From the NCBI GenBank assembly GCA_029938515.1, contig JAOZUU010000173.1, positions 1 to 6,423 on the forward strand: 6,423 bases of DNA, read 5' to 3'. This document shows, piece by piece, positions 1 to 5,581 of the stretch. The DNA comes from Desulfobacterales bacterium. Its GTDB lineage: Bacteria; Desulfobacterota; Desulfobacteria; Desulfobacterales; QNYZ01. The notes under the pieces are model-generated. The model was not told the origin of the DNA. It worked only from the letters and a program-made list of their open reading frames with translations, and searched no databases. The position numbers were made by a program, and so were the translations under genes. Each line of letters starts with the position of its first letter. Positions within the stretch are counted from its first letter, which is position 1.

Positions 1-820
1 AATTTTCAGCCTCTGGCAATTTGCGCCGAATCCAGTGTACGTCCATTTTCAGCGCTGTTAATGCCTGTCCAAGTTCGTCATGTATTTCGTGCGCAATCCG
101 TTCTCTTTCTTCCTCCCTGATAACCTGGAGATGGGCGGCAAGGTTACGCAGTTTTCCCCGGGATTCCATTAATTCCTTCTCGGACCTTTTTCTGTCGGAT
201 ATATCCTTGAAATCTTCAACAATCCCTATAAGGTTTCCATCAGGCCCTTTGAAGGGCGTTGCTGTAATGATACAAGGAACCTTTGTTCCGTCTCTCCTCA
301 CCTTTTCTGAGTCAATTTCCACTCGGTGTTCATTGTTTAGAATCCGTACCAGGGGGCAATTGGGTGTTTCACAAAGAGGGCCGTGAAGGACTTCAAAACA
401 TTTTTTCCCGATTATCTCCTCTCTTGGCATACCTGAAAGGGTGGAAAACGTCTCGTTAACTCGAAGCACATTGAATTCTCTGTCTACCACACGCATTGCG
501 TCGGCTGCGGTTTCAAATATCTGCGTCAGTTCTGTGTTTGCGAGTTTAGCTGCTTCCTCGGCCTGCCGGCGAGAATTGACAATCTTTTGGGAATAAATTC
601 CAAACGCAATGAACATGCCCACAATGGTTAAGCGCATCCAAACTTCATGTGGTTCCGGGCCATATAATTGCTGCATGAAATCAACTTGTTGGAATACAAG
701 AACATGTATAACCGATTCAAGAATCCAAAAAATCACGCCAAGCCCAATTCCAATGAACACCAAGCCGGAGCGCTTTAAATTAATATGTTTCGTAATATTC
801 TTTTTAATTTGACTTTGCAT
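1..820 (-). CDS. PAS-domain sensor histidine kinase (HisKA_3/NarL type), 3' end cut by window edge
   Basis: Read on the minus strand, this frame is open from the ATG at 820 to the window edge: 273 residues, no stop. Residues ~19-43 and ~61-80 are hydrophobic, giving two membrane helices around a short external loop. A PAS domain follows at ~95-208 and ends in the usual DxSDRKRxE linker (206-214). Residues ~225-273 form a dimerisation/phosphoacceptor helix with EEERERIAHEIHDELGQAL; H247 in the HD pair is the expected phosphorylated histidine of the HisKA_3 class, which normally partners LuxR/NarL-type regulators. The HATPase domain would lie beyond the left edge. The PAS domain carries C141, C150, C155 and C183. 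An in-frame ATG at 832 is an alternative start; 820 is preferred because GAGAG lies just upstream of it. An in-frame TGA at 856-854 rules out anything longer. The ligand cannot be told from sequence. Confidence 0.9.
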   Translation of the reverse strand, partial: MQSQIKKNITKHINLKRSGLVFIGIGLGVIFWILESVIHVLVFQQVDFMQQLYGPEPHEVWMRLTIVGMFIAFGIYSQKIVNSRRQAEEAAKLANTELTQIFETAADAMRVVDREFNVLRVNETFSTLSGMPREEIIGKKCFEVLHGPLCETPNCPLVRILNNEHRVEIDSEKVRRDGTKVPCIITATPFKGPDGNLIGIVEDFKDISDRKRSEKELMESRGKLRNLAAHLQVIREEERERIAHEIHDELGQALTALKMDVHWIRRKLPEAEN

Positions 821-965
821 GGGTGCTCTCATAGCACAAGCTGTAGATAAATATCAATATATACGGACCCATAAATCAATCCATGGGAGAAACGCATATC
901 CCTGATTCTGATACCCAGTCAAAGAGATGTAGCTGCTTAGAGAAGAGGGAACAAAATTTTATGAA

Positions 966-994
966 TTGAAAAATTGAACCCTTTAATATATGAA
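966..994 (+). promoter_or_regulatory. Weak candidate sigma70 promoter for the prenyltransferase gene
   Basis: TTGAAA at 966-971 is followed after 17 bases by TATGAA at 989-994, in an AT-rich stretch about 60 bases before the prenyltransferase start. The -10 match is poor and AT-rich DNA gives such matches by chance, so this is only a candidate. The rest of the 821-1053 intergenic region, which separates two divergent genes, shows no convincing gene, RNA or repeat. Confidence 0.22.
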
Positions 995-1053
995 TCGGGG
1001 ATAAAAAAGGATTTACTCGCATCAACGGTGCTGACGGAGATTTGATAATAAAA

Positions 1054-1959
1054 ATGATGAATGCATATCTGAAAGCCCTACGGGCGCCTTTTCTTACGGG
1101 CTCCGTGGTTCCGGTTATCATCGGTGCGGCCCTGGCATTTAAGGAAGGTGTGTTTGTTTTTTCTTATTTTCTCGTTAGCCTCATTGGTGTGGCGGGACTT
1201 CATCTGGGGGGCAATCTGATCAACGATTATTACGATGCCGGCGGGAGCGATCCGGTTAACTTGCGTCTGACGCCGTTTAGCGGGGGAAGTCGTGTGATTC
1301 AAAACGGGGAAATTACACGGGGAACAGTTCTGGCAATGGCACTGTTTTTTTTCGCCATTGGTGTATTTACCGGTTTATGGCTCGTTTTCGAGGGCAGACC
1401 CTTGGTTCTTGTGATCGGTCTGATGGGACTGGTCGCCGGATGGACATATTCCGCGCCTCCGCTGCAATTGATGTCACGAGGGTGGGGCGAAGTGCTCATA
1501 TTTTTTTCTTTTGGCCCCCTTGTGACTTTGGGAACGTACTATGTGATGTCTGGTTCTCTCAGCAGTTCCGCGTTTATTTTGGGGATTCCCCAGGGACTTT
1601 TTATTACCGATGTGATCTGGATTAATCAATTTCCCGATTATGAAGCCGATCGCCGGGCCGGAAAAAACAACCTGGTCGTCAGGCTGGGCCCAAAGATCTC
1701 CCGGTATTTTTATTGCACGATCATGTCAATGGCCTATGTGAGTGTGATTTTAATGATTTCTCTCAGAGGGATATCTCCTCTGATTTTGATATCATTTTTC
1801 TCTTTTCCGCTGGCATTCAAGGGTATGCGGATCCTATGGCGGGAATACCTGTCTCATGAGGGTATAATCCCGGCTCAGGCGCTGACCATCCAAGCCCTGA
1901 TTGCTCACGGGCTGCTTCTGTCTCTGGCCATTGGGTTCAGCCGTTTTTTTTGGAAATAG
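1054..1959 (+). CDS. UbiA-superfamily prenyltransferase, MenA-like (1,4-dihydroxy-2-naphthoate prenyltransferase candidate)
   Basis: The product is a 301-residue polytopic membrane enzyme, the usual size for MenA/UbiA proteins, which join a polyprenyl diphosphate to an aromatic acceptor. Two Asp-rich Mg-diphosphate sites are visible: N54LINDYYD61 (with D66 nearby) and N191QFPDYEADRRAGK204. The second, with its NxxxDxxxDxxxGKxxL pattern continuing into VVRLG, is the form seen in MenA-like members and points to quinone synthesis. About eight hydrophobic segments alternate with these loops (e.g. 15-30, 36-52, 92-112, 116-132, 147-166, 219-236, 239-255, 279-297). A TTG at 1042 is in frame, but GGAGA (1036-1040) lies only one base before it; the ATG at 1054 is 13 bases after GGAGA and is preferred, with ATG 1057 also possible. 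No other men or ubi gene is in the window, so the aromatic substrate is inferred. Confidence 0.87.
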   Translation: MMNAYLKALRAPFLTGSVVPVIIGAALAFKEGVFVFSYFLVSLIGVAGLHLGGNLINDYYDAGGSDPVNLRLTPFSGGSRVIQNGEITRGTVLAMALFFFAIGVFTGLWLVFEGRPLVLVIGLMGLVAGWTYSAPPLQLMSRGWGEVLIFFSFGPLVTLGTYYVMSGSLSSSAFILGIPQGLFITDVIWINQFPDYEADRRAGKNNLVVRLGPKISRYFYCTIMSMAYVSVILMISLRGISPLILISFFSFPLAFKGMRILWREYLSHEGIIPAQALTIQALIAHGLLLSLAIGFSRFFWK

Positions 1960-1992
1960 TGCACGATTTTTTAGGAAACATCACTTCGATAG

Positions 1993-2029
1993 CTTATCTA
2001 TATCTCTAATTCCCAAGAGAATAAGTTTT
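1993..2029 (+). terminator. Possible weak terminator after the prenyltransferase gene
   Basis: In the 94-base gap between two convergent genes, CTTAT (1993-1997) pairs with ATAAG (2021-2025) and TCTCT (2003-2007) with AGAGA (2016-2020). This makes a bipartite, AT-rich stem with a five-base bulge and an eight-base loop, followed by TTTT (2026-2029). It is short of GC pairs, so it is a weak candidate. The reverse direction has no T-run. Confidence 0.3.
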
Positions 2030-2053
2030 GGAAGATACCAACAAAACCTATTT

Positions 2054-2674
2054 TTATTTCTGTGGAATTAGATTGTTTTTTTGTAAATCTTTAATCACCA
2101 CTTTAACCACATCATCAATCATTTGCCTGGTTGAGTCTGGATTCAATGTTTCTGATATCCCGGACCAAATGAGTTTTTCCGTTTCAGCATCGTATAGTTT
2201 CGTTGCCAAGCGGTAAAAGGTATTTGTGCTGGAATAGCTTGGGATATGGGCATAGCCATAAGCCCGACCATAGTAACCGTAATAGCCACTGTAACCCCGG
2301 GTGTAGTCTTCTTTTTCATCCTTTCCGGTCACATACGTAATCAAAATTGCATCATTATTAAATTTATGGACGGCTTTCAATATCTCGTCTTTTTCCAACT
2401 TCAGATCTGTAGGAATAGAAATGGCATTTCCACTCGATACGGCCTCAACTCCGACTGCCCTTAGCTGTACAACAAAACTATCTTCAAAAGATCGCCGAAT
2501 CTCTTCTTTTTCTTTATACGTTACCCCAAGGACCAGAATGTTCGATACAGGCTTTTTCTGGCGATTCTCGTCCATTTGTGTCTGGGTAAGCTTGGTGCCC
2601 GTGCCCACACAGGCAACAATCAGAAAAGTGGATAAAATTGTACAAGCAAACCATTGATTGGTTCTCGACCTCAT
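2054..2674 (-). CDS. Putative outer-membrane lipoprotein of unknown function with a Gly/Tyr-rich tract
   Basis: I do not recognise this 206-residue protein. The N-terminus is a lipoprotein signal: basic start (MRSR), hydrophobic stretch 9-21, then lipobox L18-I-V-A-C22. Residue +2 is Val rather than Asp, which in the E. coli Lol rule favours the outer membrane. The mature part begins with a polar linker (~24-43), then a mixed alpha/beta region (~44-120, with NILVLGV and LLxTYVT-like strands). A tract at ~127-148 is dominated by Gly and Tyr (GYSGYYGYYGRAYGY). The C-terminal part holds LATKLYDAETEKLIWSG followed by an amphipathic helix. The strand-plus-'YDAxTxKLIWSG' ending recalls small periplasmic lipoproteins such as DUF4136 or LpoB-like folds, but that is only an impression. 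A longer reading from ATG 2743 is rejected because that codon lies inside the promoter at 2731-2759. Confidence 0.82.
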   Translation of the reverse strand: MRSRTNQWFACTILSTFLIVACVGTGTKLTQTQMDENRQKKPVSNILVLGVTYKEKEEIRRSFEDSFVVQLRAVGVEAVSSGNAISIPTDLKLEKDEILKAVHKFNNDAILITYVTGKDEKEDYTRGYSGYYGYYGRAYGYAHIPSYSSTNTFYRLATKLYDAETEKLIWSGISETLNPDSTRQMIDDVVKVVIKDLQKNNLIPQK

Positions 2675-2680
2675 TGATTT

Positions 2681-2686
2681 CCTCCT
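2681..2686 (-). promoter_or_regulatory. Shine-Dalgarno AGGAGG of the lipoprotein gene
   Basis: On the minus strand a perfect AGGAGG stands six bases before the ATG at 2674. It decides the start of the lipoprotein gene over the longer in-frame ATG at 2743 and suggests efficient translation. Confidence 0.85.
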
Positions 2687-2730
2687 ATACCTTGGCATAT
2701 AGCTTCGCGAAAAATCGCTCAATTCAGGTA

Positions 2731-2759
2731 ATAATAAGTGCAAAATCCGGTAGTGTCAA
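2731..2759 (-). promoter_or_regulatory. Near-consensus sigma70 promoter of the lipoprotein gene
   Basis: Reading the minus strand, TTGACA (2759-2754, exact -35 consensus) is separated by exactly 17 bases from TATTAT (2736-2731, one mismatch to TATAAT). The expected transcript start near 2724 leaves a leader of about 50 bases before the lipoprotein ATG. No obvious operator palindrome overlaps it, so it may be strong and constitutive. Confidence 0.75.
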
Positions 2760-2859
2760 TTTCCTTGAAAATATCAACGCTTTCCAGTACCCTAATTTTC
2801 AGTTTCATGGGCATTTCTACTGGTCATGGCTAGAATTCATTGAGGGATAAGGTTTACTT

Positions 2860-3639
2860 ATGATCGGCATACTTGACTCGGGTATGGGCGGATTGATCAC
2901 GGCCCAGGCTTTTCGGGAAGAATGGCCGTCTGAAGATATCGTCTATTTCGGAGACACGGCCCGCGCGCCGTACGGGAATAAAAGTCCGAAGACGATCCGT
3001 GATTTTGCCATGGACGGGGCGGCTTTTTTACAGGAGCAGGGCGCCGGCTTGATCGTTGTGGCCTGCCATACGATTGCCGCTGTGGCGGGACAGCATCTGG
3101 CCGCAGCGATGGGGGTACCGGTGGTTGATGGTATCGTGCCGGCGGCCGAACGGGCCGTGGCTGTTTCCAAAAAAGGACGGATCGGCATCATCGGCTCCCG
3201 TGCCCTTGTGGAAAGTGACCGTTATCCGGAAATAATCAGCCATCTCGACCCGCAGGCCCGGCTTTTTTCCGCCACCTGCCCATTGCTGGTCCCGCTGATC
3301 AATGCGGACCGGATTGATAAGCCGGAATCGGCAATGATAGTTAAGAAGTGTCTGCATTCTCTGAAAACCCGGCAAATCGATACCCTGATTCTCGCCAATC
3401 CCTGTTTCACCATGCTCAAGCGGATCATTCAGCGAAAAATCGGCTTGCGGGTAGCTTTGGTGGATCCCACCGAGGCACTGGTCGATAAGCTCGACGATAT
3501 TATAACAAGTTCCAAAGAAAGGGTAAGTACCAATGATGATGCGCGTTGTCTGACGTGTTGGGTAACCGACCTGAGCGCTGAATCGATCCGGATGGCAACA
3601 ATTCTATACGGAAAACATGTTTCCTTGAAAAAAGTATAG
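2860..3639 (+). CDS. murI: Glutamate racemase family protein (MurI-like) with an altered second catalytic motif
   Basis: The 259-residue length and overall motif order fit MurI, the cytoplasmic racemase that makes D-glutamate for peptidoglycan. Visible landmarks are D6SGMGG11, Y29FGDTARAPYG39, the first catalytic cysteine in V67ACHT71, a GRIGIIGSRALVES segment (106-119), C140PLLVPL, and a MurI-like C-terminal CWVTD (233-237). However, where family members have GCTHYP with the second catalytic Cys and His, this protein reads D174TLILANPCFTMLK187: Cys becomes Asn180 and His becomes Cys182. The first motif is also changed (CNT to CHT). The reading frame runs cleanly through, so this is divergence, not a frameshift. 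It may be a low-activity, moonlighting or re-purposed racemase-fold enzyme; the symbol marks the family only. AAGG seven bases before the ATG and an in-frame TAA at 2851 region (TAA GGT TTA CTT ATG) fix the start. Confidence 0.85.
   Translation: MIGILDSGMGGLITAQAFREEWPSEDIVYFGDTARAPYGNKSPKTIRDFAMDGAAFLQEQGAGLIVVACHTIAAVAGQHLAAAMGVPVVDGIVPAAERAVAVSKKGRIGIIGSRALVESDRYPEIISHLDPQARLFSATCPLLVPLINADRIDKPESAMIVKKCLHSLKTRQIDTLILANPCFTMLKRIIQRKIGLRVALVDPTEALVDKLDDIITSSKERVSTNDDARCLTCWVTDLSAESIRMATILYGKHVSLKKV
3604..3639 (+). terminator. Compound inverted repeat at the racemase/mscS convergent junction, possible weak terminator
   Basis: CTATAC (3604-3609) pairs perfectly with GTATAG (3634-3639), which contains the racemase stop codon. 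Inside, GGAAA (3610-3614) pairs with TTTCC (3620-3624). T-rich sequence (TTATTTATCC) follows on the plus strand. There is no other space for a terminator because mscS ends at the next base, so this is the best candidate. The pairing is AT-rich and interrupted, hence the low confidence. Confidence 0.3.
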
Positions 3640-4740
3640 TTATTTATCCTTTCGGCCGGACGATTCGGATATCATGTGAATCTCTCGTTTGGGATAAGGA
3701 ATCTCGACCTCGTTTTTGCTGAATGCGGTTTTGACATGATCGGTAATATAGGAAATGGTATCCATCCGGCGGCGGGCGTCGGCAATCCAGATCCGTAACT
3801 GCAGGTCGATGGCGGATTCACCGAAGTTGCGAACCACGACCCGGGGTGCAGGAGAGGTGAGGATCCACTCGGCCGAGGCGGCCACGTCAGTGATTAACTT
3901 TTTGGCCTTTTCGATATCCGTATCGTAGGCGACGCCGATGTTCACGCGTACCCGAATGATCGAATCGTTGGCGGTATAATTGATGATATCCCGTGTCATG
4001 ATCGTGTTATTGGGGATTATTACGATGATATTGTCCGTGGTCTTAACTTTGGTGCCCCGCAATCCGATTTCGATGACATCACCCCAGGAAGCGCTGCCCG
4101 GCGGAGCCTGCCACAATTCGATCCGGTCGCCGATCTCGAAAGGTCGATCGACGATCAATAGTACGCCGGAAATGAGATTGGATAATGTATCCTTGGCGGC
4201 AAAGCCGACAGCAATACCGATCACACCCGCACTGGCGATGAACGGCATGATATTAACGCCCAGAAAATCAAGCGCCATGATTCCGGCCGTGATATAGACA
4301 ATAATGCCTATCAGACGATTGAGAAGATCGAAAACGATATTGTCAACTTTGGTCGTTGTTTTGGAAGCTACATTTTGATGATAGTAGTTAATGAGCAGCA
4401 GCATAAAGTCTTTTACCGGCGTCGCTACCAGGATGATTAAAAGGGCGTAGAACGGCTTGGCGATGACCTGGGCGTCAAATAATTGGATGAAATAGGTGCC
4501 GGCTGCCAGTACCAGGGCATAGCTGCCAAGTTTTTCCAGTACGCCAAAAATTTTCCGGTTTTCCTGGATAAACGTGTATTTTATCAGGCGTTGTTCAGAT
4601 ACTTTCACCACCAACCTTAAGAAGACCCAGGAGATAAATATCGCCACCAGAACGACGATGATTTTAAGCAGCAGTATTTCCAGCGGATGACCGCTGAAGG
4701 CGGTTATAAGTTCTGTATACAGGTTTTTAATATTGTCCAT
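3640..4740 (-). CDS. mscS: MscS-family mechanosensitive ion channel
   Basis: The 366-residue inner-membrane protein should open under membrane tension to release solutes during osmotic downshock. Hydrophobic helices lie at about 21-43, 71-88, 97-120 and 137-160. The pore-lining helix comes next, with the small-residue pattern F167IASAGVIGIAVGFAAKD followed by TLSNLISGVLLIVDRPFEIGDRI (to 207), the clearest MscS signature. The beta domain contains IGLRGTKVKTTDNIIVIIPNN (225-245), and the C-terminal domain ends with IPYPKREIHM, matching the IPFPQ-type ending of the family. It is longer than E. coli MscS (286 residues) because of one or two extra N-terminal helices. An in-frame TAG 15 bases upstream makes ATG 4740 the only start; no good Shine-Dalgarno precedes it. 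It lies 73 bases after sdhB on the same strand, so partial co-transcription is possible. The symbol denotes the family. Confidence 0.93.
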   Translation of the reverse strand: MDNIKNLYTELITAFSGHPLEILLLKIIVVLVAIFISWVFLRLVVKVSEQRLIKYTFIQENRKIFGVLEKLGSYALVLAAGTYFIQLFDAQVIAKPFYALLIILVATPVKDFMLLLINYYHQNVASKTTTKVDNIVFDLLNRLIGIIVYITAGIMALDFLGVNIMPFIASAGVIGIAVGFAAKDTLSNLISGVLLIVDRPFEIGDRIELWQAPPGSASWGDVIEIGLRGTKVKTTDNIIVIIPNNTIMTRDIINYTANDSIIRVRVNIGVAYDTDIEKAKKLITDVAASAEWILTSPAPRVVVRNFGESAIDLQLRIWIADARRRMDTISYITDHVKTAFSKNEVEIPYPKREIHMISESSGRKDK

Positions 4741-4813
4741 TTTGAGAAACTTAACCTAATTTTTCACTAACCATGATACCCATGAAGGTTATGAAAAAAT
4801 AACAATGAATTAT

Positions 4814-5581
4814 CTATGGTTGCGTGGAGAAAAAACCGGCTTTAATAAATTCCCGGTTCAGGCGGGCGATATTGGTGATGGAAATCTCCTTGGGGCATTC
4901 GGCTTCACATTCGCGTTCGTTGGAACAATTGCCGAATCCCAGCTCGTCCATTTGCCGTACCATGCCGAGGGCCCGGGTGGCCGCTTCCGACCGGCCCTGG
5001 GGCAGCAATCCGAGGTGGGATACTTTGGCGCCGACAAACAGCATCGGCGATGCGTTGGGGCAGGCCGCCACACAGGCCCCGCAACCGATGCAGGCGGCCG
5101 CATCCATCGACGCTTCGGCTTTTTCCTGGGGAACTAGAATCGCATTGGCATCGGGTACGGCCCCGGTATTGGCCGAAATATAACCACCGGCCTGAATCAG
5201 CTTGTCCAAAGCCCCTCGATTAACCACCAGGTCTTTTATGATGGGAAATGCCCGGGATCGCCAGGGTTCGATGACGATGGTGTCGCCATTGGAAAAATGT
5301 CGCATATGGAGCTGACAGAGCGTTGTTCCTTTTTCGGGCCCATGGGCTCGACCGTTGACCACGGCTCCGCACATGCCGCAGATTCCCTCACGGCAGTCAT
5401 GATCAAAGGCGATGGGTTCCTTATCGTCTTTGGTCAACTGCTCATTGACCACGTCGAGCATTTCGAGAAATGACATATCCGTGGAAATATGATCGGCATG
5501 ATAGATTTCCACACGGCCCTTGTTCTGAGGGCCTTTTTGACGCCAGACTTTCAATGTCAGCCGGATGTTTCGGTCGGTCAC
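4814..5581 (-). CDS. sdhB: Succinate dehydrogenase / fumarate reductase iron-sulfur subunit
   Basis: This 255-residue subunit passes electrons from the SdhA flavin to quinone at the membrane anchor. All three cluster sites are intact. The N-terminal ferredoxin domain binds [2Fe-2S] through C63REGICGMC71 (C63, C68, C71) and C89. The C-terminal domain holds C164IGCGAC170 with C174P and, for the other two cluster sets, C219, C225 and C229P; together these supply the [4Fe-4S] and [3Fe-4S] centres. The [14 protein letters not shown]...TTLCQLHMR wording is the form found in Bacteroidetes- and deltaproteobacterial-type complexes, which usually carry a single di-haem cytochrome b anchor. The start is GTG at 5581, overlapping the sdhA TGA as GTGA, with AGAGGAG six bases upstream (5588-5594). 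Whether the complex runs as dehydrogenase or fumarate reductase cannot be told from sequence. Confidence 0.96.
   Translation of the reverse strand: MTDRNIRLTLKVWRQKGPQNKGRVEIYHADHISTDMSFLEMLDVVNEQLTKDDKEPIAFDHDCREGICGMCGAVVNGRAHGPEKGTTLCQLHMRHFSNGDTIVIEPWRSRAFPIIKDLVVNRGALDKLIQAGGYISANTGAVPDANAILVPQEKAEASMDAAACIGCGACVAACPNASPMLFVGAKVSHLGLLPQGRSEAATRALGMVRQMDELGFGNCSNERECEAECPKEISITNIARLNREFIKAGFFSTQP
4830..4858 (-). terminator. Terminator-like hairpin inside the 3' end of sdhB
   Basis: On the minus strand AACCGG (4858-4853) and CCGGTT (4839-4834) form a perfect six-base-pair stem around a 13-base loop. The stem runs into six consecutive T residues (4835-4830, two of them in the stem). It lies within the last ~15 codons of sdhB, ahead of mscS. 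Translating ribosomes would disrupt it, so it could act as a partial terminator or simply reflect coding constraint ([10 protein letters not shown]). Confidence 0.35.

Noticed and set aside
21..386. A 121-codon plus-strand frame at the left edge
   Set aside because: It is antisense to the histidine kinase, whose PAS and phosphoacceptor motifs are clear; the predicted peptide is Ser/Arg-rich without any motif.
841..900. Possible minus-strand promoter for the histidine kinase
   Set aside because: The region is AT-rich with several TATATT/TTGATT-like strings, but no pair has both good matches and a 16-18 base spacing.
876..1121. An 81-codon minus-strand frame covering the intergenic region before the prenyltransferase
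   Set aside because: It overlaps the start of the prenyltransferase in antisense, has no ribosome site or recognisable motif, and sits in a region expected to hold divergent promoters.
2675..2743. Longer N-terminus for the lipoprotein from the ATG at 2743
   Set aside because: That ATG falls in the spacer of the TTGACA/TATTAT promoter, lacks a Shine-Dalgarno, and would bury the lipoprotein signal behind 23 extra polar residues.
3379..3426. Frameshift or sequencing error as the reason for the odd racemase motif
   Set aside because: Flanking residues (DTLIL before, MLKRII after) align in the same frame, and neither alternative frame gives GCTHYP, so substitution is the simpler reading.
4788..4803. 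GTTAT/ATAAC inverted repeat between sdhB and mscS
   Set aside because: The stem is five AT-rich base pairs around a six-base A/T loop, too weak to call a terminator or operator.
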